64,000 nucleotides of DNA from Thecamonas trahens ATCC 50062. Its lineage: Eukaryota > Apusozoa > Apusomonadida > Apusomonadidae. Shown here one piece after another: positions 22,441-33,111 of the stretch. The notes under the pieces are model-generated. The model saw only the letters and a list, made by a program, of their open reading frames with translations, had not been told where the DNA came from and searched no databases. How positions within the stretch are numbered: the first letter of the stretch is position 1; each line of letters begins with the position of its first letter. The translations under genes were made by a program, and so were the position numbers. The stretch is from positions 523,167 to 587,166 of the forward strand of contig NW_013657677.1 of the NCBI RefSeq assembly GCF_000142905.1. The letters are read 5' to 3'.

Positions 22441-22621
22441 TGCCGACGCTTTCGAGGTTAAATTCTCCGCCATGCATCATTTGCCCGACTGCACTCTGCG
22501 GGCGTGGCGGGCGGCAGCAACTTGGTTGTGGGCGGCTCGCAGCCCGGCGGTGAGTCGCTGACTCGCGGACCCACGCTGCCAAAGCGAAAGTCGCCACCGC
22601 TCGACTCGACTCCCGCCCCGC

Positions 22622-22897
22622 ATGCCCCGCTCCCCGCTTGTCCGCGTCGGTATTCCCTTTGTCGGCTTTATGGTCGCCGGTCTATACGGCGCGACGTACA
22701 TGATGGACAAGAAGTTCGAGCGGTCGACCGCGAGCAAGACCAATGTGACGCTCGAGGAGCGGACAAAGAGGCACGTCAAGAAGCGCAAGGTCTCCATCGA
22801 GGAGGAGTACCAGCGCCTCCGCGATCACGCCGCGGAATCCGGATCAAACTATGAGAACAAGCCTGTGCCTCGCACAAACGCTCCGCGATCGCTCTAG
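22622..22897 (+). CDS. COX16: COX16-like cytochrome c oxidase assembly protein
   Basis: Small inner-mitochondrial-membrane assembly factor for cytochrome c oxidase, 91 residues. One N-terminal membrane helix (VGIPFVGFMVAGLYGATYMM) is followed by a charged segment with VSIEEEYQRLRD, which corresponds to human ISLESEYEKIKD, and an Asn-Tyr-Glu-Asn-Lys-Pro-Val-Pro-Arg end that parallels WKNIRGPRP. Length and topology fit the family. The start is the only ATG before the helix, and the gene sits 182 bp after the receptor gene. Confidence 0.85.
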   Translation: MPRSPLVRVGIPFVGFMVAGLYGATYMMDKKFERSTASKTNVTLEERTKRHVKKRKVSIEEEYQRLRDHAAESGSNYENKPVPRTNAPRSL

Positions 22898-23273
22898 CGC
22901 ATGGCTGGCCACCGATGCGTTGGCTGATGCTTCATGCGGCGCCGGGCTTCGAGGCGTGCCGGCCGGGACCTGGCTGGGCCTGCTGCGCGGACCAGATGTG
23001 CGCTGATGGGGCCAGGATGCTACAGGGTGACGCAATCAAATGTCTTTGTCGACTCGTGAGCATGGCGAAGAACACATTGTCTGGGTCTTCTCGGTCTGGC
23101 TTCACACTGGACGGCGTGGAAAGCATTGGCTGGGCGTGGGCTGGGGACCGGCGGACGGGGAACGAAGCGACGCGACATGCCGTCGTCGCCAGCAGCGAGC
23201 GGCGGACCGGCGGCTCAACCCGCCCCCTTGTGGCGAGGCTGGCTTTGGGTAAACGCATAGAACTCGTCTGACG
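22898..23273. other. Intergenic, nothing recognised
   Basis: Between COX16 and the leucyl-tRNA synthetase gene. No RNA gene, repeat or convincing exon seen on either strand. Confidence 0.4.
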
Positions 23274-25880
23274 ATGCTGCGGGGCGGAAGCGGAGCAACG
23301 TGGCTGACCAGCAGCATCCGCGGGTGGGCACGGTGGTACCAGGCGGCTGCGGTTGAGGCCAAGTGGCGCACACGCTGGGCTGCGGCGGCGGCCAAGGACG
23401 GCGCGAGGATGGACACGCTGGGCGCCGCCCGGTTTGAGAGCGGCGGCGGGGCTGACATGGCGGCTGCGGCCGGGCCTAACGACGGTGCCAGGAAGGGCTC
23501 GGGCGAGAAGGCGTATGTGCTGTCGATGTTTCCTTATCCGTCGGGCGAGCTGCACATGGGCCATGTCCGTGTCTACACCATGTCGGATGTGCTGGCGAGA
23601 TACGCGGCGGCGCGCGGGCGCAAGCTGCTGCATCCGATGGGATGGGACGCGTTTGGCCTACCGGCGGAGAACGCGGCTCTACAGCGCGGTGCGCATCCGG
23701 GTGAGTGGACAAAGCGCAACATTGCGTCGATGCGCGAGCAGATGGATGCGCTCGGGCTCGGATTCCAGTGGGAGACGTCGGACGTGTCGACGGCAAGCCC
23801 GGCGTACTTTGCCCACACACAGCGGCTGTTTTGGAGATGCACAAGGCCGGCCTGGCGTACATGGATGAGGCGCCGGTCAACTGGGATCCGGTCGACGGGA
23901 CAGTTCTTGCCAACGAGCAGGTAGACGCCGAGGGCCGGTCGTGGCGGTCGGGCGCGCTGGTGGAGAAGCGGCATCTGCGGCAGTGGTTTGTGGCCATCAC
24001 AAAGTACGCACAGCCTCTGCTTGACGGCCTTGATGCCCTCGAGTGGCCAGCGCAAGTCAAGCACATGCAAGCCAACTGGATCGGCCGCTCCGAGGGATAC
24101 CTCATTCCGTTTGGCGACGGGCTTGAGGCCTTTACCACCCGACCAGAGACGCTGCCTGCGGTCGAGTTTGTCGCTGTTGCCCCAGGCTCACCGCTTGCCG
24201 ACTGCGAGGCGCGGCACCCACTGACGGGACAGCGCCTCCCGGTCTACGAGGCCGAGTACGTACTTGATGGCTACGGGACCGGAGCAGTGATGGGCGTGCC
24301 ACTGGCGGACGAGCGCGACGCGGCGTTTGCAGCGTCGCTGCCGTCCGGCGGCTCGGCCCTTGCTGCTCGCGGCGTGTCGCTGGACGACATTGCGCTCGAT
24401 CCGTGTCCGAACGCTCTAGCTGCTGAGCTGCGTAAGCTCGGCGCACGGCCGCACGTCCAGTTTCGACTTCGCGACTGGCTAGTCTCACGTCAGCGGCGGT
24501 GGGTACGCCGATTCCGATGATTCACTGTTCAGACTGCGCCGAGGCGGTACCGGTGCCCGACAGCGAGCTTCCTGTTGTGTTTCCTGACGGCATCAAGTAC
24601 GGCGTGGCGTCCGCGTCGGCGTCACTCGATGACGGGGCCAGCAGCGAAGGCCCAGATCCAGTGCTCTCGGCGTGGGCACACGAGGTTTCGTGTCCGCAGT
24701 GTGGATCTCAGTCTGCCGTCCGCGAGACAGACACCATGGATACGTTTGTGGACTCGTCGTGGTACTTTCTCCGCTACGCCTCGCCGTCGTCGCCTAGCTT
24801 CCCGGCTGAGAAGAAGGCCCTTGACGCGCTGCTTCCGGTGGACGTCTACATCGGCGGCATCGAGCACGCTATCCTTCACTTGCTCTACGCCCGGTTTGTG
24901 ACCCACTTCCTGGCTGACCGCGGCCTCGTCTCGGTCCGCGAGCCGTTTTCCAAGCTCCTCGCCCAGGGCATGGTCCACGCGCCCACGTACCAGGTGCAGG
25001 GATCAGGCAAGTACCTTGCACCTCATGAAGTTGCTGTGGCCGACGACGGGCAGGCGTGTTGTCGAGCAACTGGCGAGCCGTTGGTGGTGACCCACGAGAA
25101 GATGTCCAAGAGCAAGTACAATGGCGTCGATCCGGTGCCGTTGGTGGAGGAGCATGGGCGGACGTGCTGCGGCTGTTCATGCTCTTCAAGGCACCGCCGG
25201 ACAAGGTGCTTGACTGGGACGATGCCGGGATCCAGGGACAGGCACGCTGGATGCGTCGGCTGGCGCTGCTGCCGTCGACAGTCACGGCACTGCCAGAGAA
25301 CGCTGCCGTCGAGGGTGCGGCGGCTGTGGCCGCAGCGGGCGTAGTCGACGCCACCAATGAGGCGCTCGAGGCGGTGACGCGCGCGTTTGAGAAGAGCAAC
25401 GCGTTCAACACCGCTGTGGCGGCGCTGATGAAGCTTTCGACGGTTGTGGGAAAGACCGCAGCCGATGGAGCTGCGCCTAAGGCGACCCTGCTGGCGGCCA
25501 TGGAGCGGCTAGCGGTGATGCTGGCGCCGATGGCGCCGCACCTCGCAGAAGAGCTTTGGGAGGGCCTTGGACACCGCGAGTCCGTTCTCACCGCGCCGTG
25601 GCCCGAGCCGCTGCCTGTGGTGCAGCTTGCGGCGGGGCCTGGCGACGAGTGCATCGAGGTGGTGGTCCAGGTCAACGGCAAGAAGCGCGGCTCGGTGAGC
25701 ATTGCCGCCGATGATGCGGTACGCGGGAGCGAGGACAAGGTCCTCGCCACCATCCGCGAAGCCGCAGCCGACAACGTCGGCCTTGATCGAGCCCTCGCCG
25801 ACAAGGACGTCGTCCGCGTTGTCATTGTCCCGTCACGTAGCCCGAACGGCCACACCCTTGTCAATGTAGTCGTGCGATGA
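23274..25880 (+). CDS. LARS2: Mitochondrial-type leucyl-tRNA synthetase
   Basis: Charges tRNA-Leu with leucine; the bacterial-like architecture and the Arg/Trp/Ala-rich N-terminus point to the mitochondrial enzyme. About 869 residues, near family size. Visible: HIGH-class motif in [29 protein letters not shown], a CP1 editing domain with FTTRPETL and [19 protein letters not shown], the [12 protein letters not shown] signature, LRLFMLF, and the C-terminal anticodon-binding and [11 protein letters not shown] domains. The frame breaks three times: at the T4 run 23829-23832, the G3 run 24501-24503 and the G3 run 25156-25158. One added base at each gives the expected [17 protein letters not shown] and HGADVLRLF, and the total becomes an exact codon multiple. 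These are best read as sequencing deletions, not decay, because all catalytic motifs are intact. Confidence 0.95.
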
Positions 25881-26172
25881 GGCACAAAGCCGGCTGGATG
25901 CCATCAACTCGATTAGTTTGAGAAGAGGATTGGCGGGCGATGTGAGCAACAGCTCCTGGCTCCGGCCGACATGGGTCAACGGCAAACGTTGTTCGTGGGT
26001 GAAGTGGCGCGGATGTTCCATGAACCACCACGGCACACTCCTGCTAGCTGCCAATTCTATTCTGTCCCGCAACAAACGCTGTCGATACCACAGTCGGCGC
26101 TACACTCGCGACTTGCGGTCTCGCCCTACACCCCACGTCACAAGCGAGCCCAACTTGGGCAAGGTGCACGCA

Positions 26173-27712
26173 ATGCCAGTCCAAGTATGGGGCTGGTCGA
26201 CACAGGGAGGCGGCCGGGTGGCGACGTATGATTTAATACGGCATGCGGCTGACGACGAGTCGGGCAGGCCGCTCGTCACCCTGCCAGCGATGATGCGGCT
26301 GACCTCGTGGCCAAAGACACGGCGCGGAGAGATCTTGCGGCGGACTAGAGGTGAGGGCATGTCGGTCAAGGAGGCGCGGGCGCTGAGGGCACGGATGAAG
26401 CAAGATGAAAGTCGGCTAGTGGCCCGGCGGCTGTCGCGAGTGAGCGGCGCCTCCAGCACCGCGACATCATTGGGGAGCGGCATGACGATGTCGATGCAAA
26501 CCAAGGCACGAGTCCGCGGACTCATCGAGTCTGAGGCCGTGTCGGCGACGAGCAAGTTGGCGTCGATCGACGAGCTGTATGCGCAGCTGTGGAAGAAGCT
26601 CAAGAGGCTGCACATGATGCAGCAGGCAGAGCGGCTGGTCCACTGCCCGACATCCGACGAGGCTATCTCACCGATCTCGGAAAAGGCATGGATCGGATGG
26701 ATGTGTTAGACGTGGCATCCATCCCGCATCGCAGCAGAACAAACCGACTGGCTCGCAAACGTCGCTTGCGCCGGCTGACTGAGCAGCCACGTGGACCGCC
26801 GAGCGCGATCGAGTCGTTTGGCAGGTACATCGGCTCAGCGTCGTCGTCGGCACCGGGCAGCTGCTCGAGCTCGTCAGAAGGAGGCAGCGACTCGGACTCG
26901 GGCTCTGAGACAAGCTCCGAGACGGGCCCTGCCTCGGATTCGGACTCGGAGTGCAGTTCGAGTTTTGGCAGTGCAACGTCATCGTCATCGTCGACACCGC
27001 CGTCAATTGATGCTGAGGCCGAGGCCATTATGCTGGCGCGGAGATGGCAGCAGGCAAGGCACAACTCGGACTACAATGCACGACTTTTCAGCGGCGCAAG
27101 CCAGGCACCAGTGACATCGATCTCTACACCTCGCTGCCAGGGCACGGAATCGCGCTGTACGGCGTTGACCGTTCGGACATGTTCGGCTCGAGCAAGCAGC
27201 GGTCGCGGGCGGACATTGTAGACGAGCTGAACAAGGCGCTTGCTGCAGACTCGAGCAAGGCAAAGAACGAGGCCAAAACCGATATCCAGGCTGAGGCTGA
27301 AGAGGATGTCGACGTGGGCTCTACTCACAACGCCATTCCCACTCGAATGACGGCTACCGTGGACATTGGCGGTAGCAGAGCCGAATGGGACAACGACGAT
27401 GAGTTGGATTCACTGCCCGCGCTCCGGCACAAGCCATCATCTCACCGTGTGCGGTGGAACATGGCGGCGACGCAAGAGATAGTATTTAGCTCATACGCCA
27501 CGCTCACCACGCTCACCATAACGGAGGAGGAGCCGATGAGTGGGGAAGAGAGGTCGGCAACGCAGTCCCAGTCGTTGTCGCAGTCGCTCACGCCTGAACA
27601 TTCTTCTGAGCGGTTGGAGGCCATCGCAGAGTTGAAGGCCTGGGGCTCGACGCTCAGCTCGACGTTTTCCAAGATCGGCTCGCTCTTGAGCGAGCCAATG
27701 TCGTCACCCTGA
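26173..27712 (+). CDS. Unrecognised Ser/Asp-rich protein
   Basis: Predicted protein of about 513 residues if started at 26173, or 474 from 26290; both ATGs are plausible and codon use is clearer after the second. Three frame segments join when one base is added at the C3 run 26646-26648 and at the T4 run 27086-27089. The joined text reads naturally: HCPDIRRGYLTDLGKGMDRM and LFQRRKPGTSDIDLYTSLPG. N-terminal part: basic helical region with RRGEILRRTRGEGMSVKEAR. Middle: Arg/Lys-rich, then a Ser/Asp/Glu tract at about 26840-27000. C-terminal: SRADIVDELNKALAADSSK and a Ser/Gln-rich end. No known domain recognised; probably nuclear or cytosolic and partly disordered. Upstream 25881-26172 holds nothing identifiable. 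Confidence 0.55.
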
Positions 27713-27732
27713 AAGTGACGACATTGGTTGAG

Positions 27733-28389
27733 TTAGCGACTCCACCTTCCGGCAACGTCGTAGAGAGCGTCGTCGATCGAATCTGCCAGAGCGCCCAGGC
27801 TCGCGTGAGGGGCCTTGGACGCCGTCAAGGCCGAGACAACGTCGACGGCGTCGGCATAGCCGAGCTCGCGGAGGAGGGTGGCCGGTGGGACGTCGTCGCG
27901 ACCTTTCTTGGCCACAAAGCGCGAGTAGCCAAAGGCGTGAACCTTGCCCGAGTTGGGAGCCTCAAAGCGATGCTCCAGGTACATCCACTTGCCGTCGAAC
28001 GAGTGCAGCCGCGTGATGTGGGTGTATGCGGCGAGCGGCTTGAGCTCGCGCTTGAACCGCAGCGAGACGCCGCCATTGGCAAGATAGAAGCCATCCGCTC
28101 GCGACTTGGCCCACATGCCGGTGCCGACGGCAAAGGCGTAGCGACCCATGTCGGCCACGAGGTTGTAAGAAGCATTGTTCATGTGCAGATTAATATCGCA
28201 CTCGGACGGCCACACGCGCAGCGGCAGGCGCACACCCTCCAGCACATCGGGAATGCGGCCGTTGCGAAACTGCCACGCCACCGTGAGGAGGAGTCGGATG
28301 TGGAAGGCAAGTGGGAGGCCAGTCACATTGATAGCCGCAATGAGTACAAGTGCCCAGCCGAGCCACGTGGATGGGAGGTAGTCGAGCAT
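27733..28389 (-). CDS. THEM6-like hotdog-fold thioesterase
   Basis: Product of 218 residues with an N-terminal membrane helix (WLGWALVLIAAINVTGLPLAF) and a 4HBT-type hotdog domain. The signature segment reads RVWPSECDINLHMNNASYN followed by an Asp-Met-Gly-Arg, equivalent to the Asp-x-Asp-x-x-x-His-Met-Asn-Asn-x-x-Tyr motif of THEM6/UPF0670 proteins. THEM6 homologues are ER- or membrane-associated and presumed acyl-CoA thioesterases; the substrate is unknown. Length matches the human protein (208). The start at 28389 is chosen because the helix follows directly; upstream in-frame sequence lacks supporting similarity. Its stop is 20 bp from the convergent gene's stop. Confidence 0.82.
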   Translation of the reverse strand: MLDYLPSTWLGWALVLIAAINVTGLPLAFHIRLLLTVAWQFRNGRIPDVLEGVRLPLRVWPSECDINLHMNNASYNLVADMGRYAFAVGTGMWAKSRADGFYLANGGVSLRFKRELKPLAAYTHITRLHSFDGKWMYLEHRFEAPNSGKVHAFGYSRFVAKKGRDDVPPATLLRELGYADAVDVVSALTASKAPHASLGALADSIDDALYDVAGRWSR

Positions 28390-28996
28390 GGCAGTGAGTT
28401 GGGTGGCACTGCCACAAGCCGTGTCAGCGAGAGAGAGAGAGAGAGGAGGAGTGGCGACACTCTCAGTTGCCAGCCCGATCCGCCTGCTCGCTCCGGTGGC
28501 TCGACGGGTTGAGAGACCTCGTCGCATTGGCAAGGCAAGCCGCATGTACACTTGCGCCCATCGATAGCTCGCGTACACGTGATGTCGAGGTAAGGAACGG
28601 ACGCCCGGAGGGCCGCTCGGAGGGCCGCCCGGCATCGTCGTCGTGCATCGTCGTCGAAGGATCGGTGCCGACTGTCTCGACGCCATCGTAGCTCTTGGCG
28701 AAGCCCGAGCCGCCTGCTCGCTCTACGTGCTCACGCCGTATGCCGACTGGAAGACGTTCGATGCGATGGAGATTGCTGCCGGCAGCGTGAACGGGCGGAG
28801 CCGAGCCAAGCTCGTCAGCTGGGTCGATGTCTTTGGTGCGCTGGTGATCGTCCTTTGCGGCGGGCAGGCAGTCTTCCATGTCGTGGCCCTTGCAGGTGCT
28901 GCACCAGTCCGCCTGCCACGCGCATACCCCCTCACCCGCCCACACCCCACCCACGTACCTGCATCCCCTGCTACACTGTCACCTCCGCCTCGTGTC
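28390..28996. other. Divergent intergenic region with in-frame upstream extension
   Basis: Between THEM6-like (leftward) and the gene at 28997 (rightward). From 28643 the plus strand stays open in frame with the downstream gene and has typical codon choice, including a hydrophobic stretch near 28830-28910, but there is no ATG. A C/A-rich tract (28920-28990) then separates it from the clear start codon. It could be an unrecognised 5' exon or chance. Confidence 0.35.
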
Positions 28997-29887
28997 ATGT
29001 CCGACTACGAGTACGAGTACGCGACTGAGAGCGAGTCCGGCTCGGTCGAGGCTGCCACCGAGGAGGACGTGCTGGCGGTCATGGTTGAGACCATCGATGC
29101 TTTGGAGGATCTGGTCACGGCCCGTAGGGATGCAGACGGGACAACATCGACGTTTTTCGCACGCGCTAACGAAGTCCGAGATGCACTTGTCGCCGTCCAG
29201 GACATGCTCGAGGCGTGGATCGATCCAGACGTCGACGACGAGGAGCTCGAGCGGGTCAGGCGCCGCCTGGCCGACATTGTCGACGCCGGCCGGACAGTGA
29301 TGGTATCGTCCAAGGCGACTCTGGCGACGGCGCCCAAGCTCTCGGCCTTTGTGGCCCGTGACGACGCCATTGCAGCCATGCTCGACGCCTTTGATGCCCT
29401 CCTCCCGAGCTACCCGTCCAAGGACCGCATCCACTTTCTGGGCAAGCATCTGTTGGCCTCGGCCGCCGATCGCCGCTCCGCCGCGCGCAACGTCATTGTC
29501 GACGATACTGCGGAGCGGAGCGGGGGAAGTGGGCCGAGCCAAGCAGGTCGCGGAGCCGGCAGCGGGGTTGGAAAGAGCGGCCAGGCAGCAAAGACCGCCG
29601 CCGCGGTGGCTGCCGCGGTGGAGACGCTGCTCGACGGGGCGCGCGCGCGTGAGTCTGCACGTGAGGCCGCCCAAGCCCACCGCACAGCACTACTTGACGT
29701 CGGCGACATTGCCGCGATCGAGGCGTACGTCGAAAAGCGGTCGCGCGGGTTTGCCGTGGCTGCGGCGGCCCGCCGCGACGGGCTCGACGCCGACCTCGCC
29801 GACCTGCTCGACGGACTGCAGCGGACGTTTGCCGGGCGGCGCCGCGAGCGGCGGGCCAAGCACGGCCTCCCACTCGATGACGACTGA
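28997..29887 (+). CDS. Unrecognised acidic/Ala-rich helical protein
   Basis: Predicted protein of 296 residues. It starts MSDYEYEYATESESGS, an acidic tail rich in Tyr/Glu/Ser, then a mostly helical body (about residues 20-165) with repeated Asp/Glu/Leu/Val heptads, a Gly/Ser linker (about 172-195) and a second Ala/Arg-rich helical region ending RRRERRAKHGLPLDDD. No transmembrane segment or enzyme motif. I do not recognise a family. The stop lies 16 bp from the convergent auxilin-like gene. The start is the first in-frame ATG after a C-rich leader. Confidence 0.6.
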   Translation: MSDYEYEYATESESGSVEAATEEDVLAVMVETIDALEDLVTARRDADGTTSTFFARANEVRDALVAVQDMLEAWIDPDVDDEELERVRRRLADIVDAGRTVMVSSKATLATAPKLSAFVARDDAIAAMLDAFDALLPSYPSKDRIHFLGKHLLASAADRRSAARNVIVDDTAERSGGSGPSQAGRGAGSGVGKSGQAAKTAAAVAAAVETLLDGARARESAREAAQAHRTALLDVGDIAAIEAYVEKRSRGFAVAAAARRDGLDADLADLLDGLQRTFAGRRRERRAKHGLPLDDD

Positions 29888-29903
29888 AGCTTCCTGCTGA
29901 ACT

Positions 29904-30325
29904 TTACATGCCGTTGTCCGACTTGTACTTTTCCCACGCGTTGTTGAGGATAAAGGCGATTTCGGTCGAGAGCGCAACCTGCATTGCGGGTGCGTCCGCG
30001 GGCAGCTTATCAGGATACAGCTTGCGACAGGCGTTAAAGTACGCCTTGCGCACACCGGCGCCATTCATCAGCTGTGTGAACGAGACTTCCTTCCAGCCCG
30101 AGTCGGGCCACGTGATCTCATGCAGCGTCGAAAGGAGCGCCACCGCGTTGCCGCGCTTCTTCTCGGTCGCCCATCCGGCAATGACCGGCGCCACCGCAAG
30201 CTTGGCTGCCTCGAGCTCCTCGGCCGCCGCGTCTTCGGCCTCGAGACGGTTGAGGTGCTGCTCGCGCGCCACGCGGACTTGCTCCGCAACCTCGGCCTCA
30301 CGAGCTGCCTTGAGCTCGGTCCGGT

Positions 30326-30360
<35 letters not shown>

Positions 30361-31560
30361 TCAGGCGCAGGTGCGGGTGATGCTGCGGCTGACGTCTTGG
30401 ACTTGCGTCCTGCATGCAGGCGCATCCGCGACGTTACGCAACTGGGGAGCTGTTGTGTCACGGAGCGGGACCGAGACAAGCGGGGGCGTGGCGACCGCTG
30501 CCGACGACGGCGGCGGGCCGCCGGCAGGTCGGTCGCTGCGAAGCATGGACGAGAGCTTGGAGCCGATCTTGGAGGCGCGCTGGCGAGCGGCGGCAAGAAG
30601 CGAGCCGCCGGTACCAGGTGCGCTGCCCTCGGCCGCCGCCCGGGCTTGCGCTGCCTCTTGGGCGTTGGCGAGGACAAGCGGGACCATTTCGCGGAGGTTG
30701 GCAGCGACTTCGGTCGATGACTCCATGGCCGAGAGGAGGAGGTCAAGCACGTTCTGCGGCTCAATCGAGTAGAGCTCAACAAGCTGGTCGCGGATAGTTC
30801 GCATCTCGCCAGGCGTGACTTGGACATCACCTGAACGCGGCATGCTGGTCGGCTGCTTGGCCGGCTGCTGGGTTTTGGCCGCACCGCGCTGCCGCGGCGG
30901 AATCGACGGCTCACGGGCTTGTGCTGCCGGCTCCGGCGCAGGTGCAGGCTCAGACGCAGGCTCCGGCGTCGCCGCCACCGACCGCGGAGACGTGCCCGAG
31001 ATCGATGAGAGCATATCAAACGGATCGGCGACCGCGGGAGCCGGCGAGGAGTCTGATGCTCGCGAGAGAGTGACAATGGGCGCAAAGGCCGAGGTCGGCG
31101 AGAGCGGCGGGGCCGGCTGGGACTGCGACTCTGCACCACGTGCCGATGTCGGAGCCGACGATGCCACCGAGCTTCCTCCCGAGCTGGCAGTCGACGAAGG
31201 CGCAGGTGACGCCCGGGACGAACCTGCAGTCGACGGCGGAGCCGAGACCGAGGCACCCGGGCCGGTCTGGGCACCTGCCGAGGCCCAGCCGAGAGAGGCA
31301 AAGGCATCGTCGAGATTACCCAGACCGCCCGCCGCCCGACTATGTCCGTGCTGAGGAGGGTGGGCAGAGCTGGCTGTCGTCTTTGCCGTCGTTGTTGTTG
31401 TGGTCGTCGAAGGCTTCGGAGTGCTCCCACGCGAGGCCATGGCCGCCAGCGGGGTGTTGGCACGCTCAGCAGCAGCAGCTGCAGCAGCCACGCCCACGCT
31501 TCCACGTGGTGTCCCCTGAGACGACGCCTGCATCAGTGCCGCAAACGGGTCGTCCGACAT
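29904..31560 (-). CDS. Auxilin-like C-terminal J-domain protein
   Basis: Clathrin-uncoating co-chaperone candidate, about 534 residues. Exon 1 is 31560-30462 and exon 2 is 30409-29904; the 52-nt intron (GTGACA donor, GCAG acceptor, GTAAC branch-like site) accounts for a frame change in the opposite sense to the base-loss breaks elsewhere. The N-terminus starts MSDDPFAALMQASSQG (DPF-type adaptor/clathrin motif), is Ala/Ser/Pro/Thr-rich, repeats PFDMLSSIS, and contains a helical block around SIEPQNVLDLLLSAM. The C-terminus is an auxilin-type J domain: ALLSTLHEITWPDSGWKEVS, a helix with VRKAYFNACRKLYPDKLP and a final WEKYKSDNGM. The HPD signature is Tyr-Pro-Asp, a one-base difference from HPD, which should weaken Hsp70 stimulation. 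Confidence 0.75.
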
Positions 31561-31623
31561 GTTGGTGGGTGGGTGAGTGGAGTGAGGTGGCGTGGCGTAG
31601 TGTAGGGGTTGGCCTCGGCCGAC

Positions 31624-31636
31624 GTGACCGGTCGGT
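31624..31636 (+). promoter_or_regulatory. Shared promoter motif GTGACCGGTCGGT (copy 1)
   Basis: A 13-bp sequence 64 bp upstream of the auxilin-like start codon; the same 13-mer recurs at 33248. Function unknown. Confidence 0.3.
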
Positions 31637-31710
31637 GACACGGGGTTTCCGGGCGTGGCTTTCGGGGGAGGGGGGGGGGGGGGGCGAAGGGAAGATCGGA
31701 TGGCGGGGAT

Positions 31711-32733
31711 TCAGTCCATGTACTCGAGGCCAAAGAGGCGACGGAGCTGCTCGTAGAGCGGAAAGAGGACGAGGTTGAGCGGAGCAAGGCGGACAAAGAA
31801 CGCGGTCCAGCCGCGGTAAAAGACCATCGGGCCTTCATCACGGATCATGCATGAGGCGCAGTGGATGAGGCCGCGGTACGACTTGCCCATTTGCGGCGCG
31901 GTCTGGTATCGGGTCATGAGGATGTCAGCCGGAGCCGAGAGGGTGGTCATAAAGAAGGCGGCCACAATAGAGGCAACAACGTGCAGGACCGGGCCGTCAC
32001 CGAGGAGGCCTGCAGCCTTGGCGCGGGTCTTGGTCAGATCGTAGGCCGTGAGCTGACCGGTGGTGATGAGCGCTCCGCGAATAAGTAGGGCGCCGGCACC
32101 CCGATACAGTGCGGTTGGACCTTCGTCGCGCGCGATGGTGTAAAGGGCATGGAAGAGGCCGCGGTAGCGTGGCGGCGAGCCGGCCCTCGCCCCGGTCGTT
32201 AGCACGCCGTCGACCACCTTGCCGGCCTCGGCCTGCAGCCGGACCTTGACCTGGTACGTCGGGGTGGAGACCCAGTAGCCCAGGCCGCCAGCAGCAAACG
32301 AGGCCAGCGCCATGGCAGCCGGCGACTTGCTGGCAGCGTGTGCCTCGCTATCGGCCTCGCCGGCCGAGAACTGCATGTCAAGCCAGTCGCGGAGGAGCGG
32401 ATAGAAGCCCATGCGGAGGCCGGAGGAGCACGCGATCGACGCCGAGTTGGCCAGCATGCCCGGCTTCCACAATCCGCGCCACAGTCCTTCGGTACGGATC
32501 ACCTGTCGCGCAAAGGCTACAATGTTGCTCGGCTTGCCGCCCTCGCCCATCCGGCCCATCGCCGCCCGCACCGCCTCGCCGCCCTTGGTCGAGCTCGAGC
32601 TCGTCGACGCCTGGCCCGGCGGCGAGACCTGCCACCGGATGCGCAGCGTGTCCAGCGGGTTGAACATTGCCACTGCAAGCCCCGCACTGTTGCTCGTCGG
32701 TACAGCCACCAGCCCCATGGAGCAACGTGACAT
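31711..32733 (-). CDS. Mitochondrial carrier family (SLC25) protein
   Basis: Six-helix inner-membrane metabolite carrier, 340 residues. Three repeats are visible with the carrier signature after each odd helix: FNPLDTLRIRWQ, a divergent STPTYQVKVRLQ in which the acidic residue is Tyr, and SAPADILMTRYQ. Each repeat is followed by a Gly-rich element (GLWRGLWKPG, GPTALYRGAGA, GPMVFYRGW). The acidic loss in repeat 2 breaks one matrix salt bridge and resembles keto-acid or other organic-anion carriers, but the substrate cannot be assigned. A Ser-rich insert lies between helices 1 and 2. ATGs at 32733 and 32718 are both usable. No presequence is needed in this family. Confidence 0.88.
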   Translation of the reverse strand: MSRCSMGLVAVPTSNSAGLAVAMFNPLDTLRIRWQVSPPGQASTSSSSTKGGEAVRAAMGRMGEGGKPSNIVAFARQVIRTEGLWRGLWKPGMLANSASIACSSGLRMGFYPLLRDWLDMQFSAGEADSEAHAASKSPAAMALASFAAGGLGYWVSTPTYQVKVRLQAEAGKVVDGVLTTGARAGSPPRYRGLFHALYTIARDEGPTALYRGAGALLIRGALITTGQLTAYDLTKTRAKAAGLLGDGPVLHVVASIVAAFFMTTLSAPADILMTRYQTAPQMGKSYRGLIHCASCMIRDEGPMVFYRGWTAFFVRLAPLNLVLFPLYEQLRRLFGLEYMD

Positions 32734-33091
32734 CCCGCCGTCACACTGCCTGTAAGTCTGCTGAGCACTGGCCCTCGCTCCCCGACAAGGATCCCTCCCC
32801 GACACCCCGCTCTCACTACCCAACCACCAACTGCCACGCCTCGGCCACGCTGTGCCTGACGAGACCTACCTGCCGAGCGATGCAGGGATGTTCTTGGCCA
32901 GTTCGCTCTTTGACTGATCCACCTTGCTCTGCCGCATGATCGTCAGGTGTGGCGTGAGAGTGAGGTGCCCCCGCCACGCAAGGCCAGCCATCGCCCACAG
33001 CTGCACTTTGATCACGGTCATGCGCAGCATTCACAAGAGCAGGGGGAGGGGGAGAGGACTGACGGTCAAGCCGGTGTCATGAGCGTCAACG

Positions 33092-33111
33092 AGTCTCGCG
33101 ATCGCGAGACT
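33092..33111. promoter_or_regulatory. 20-bp perfect palindrome AGTCTCGCGATCGCGAGACT
   Basis: Perfect inverted repeat lying between two divergent genes. Its arms resemble the TCTCGCGAGA promoter element of animal housekeeping genes with a two-base expansion. A dimeric factor site is possible; not proven. Confidence 0.45.

Noticed and set aside
30410-30461. Frame change in the auxilin-like gene as another base-loss error
   Set aside because: It is in the opposite sense to all fourteen others, and a 52-nt GT-AG intron with a branch-like site explains it; a 28-nt intron or an extra base remain less likely options.
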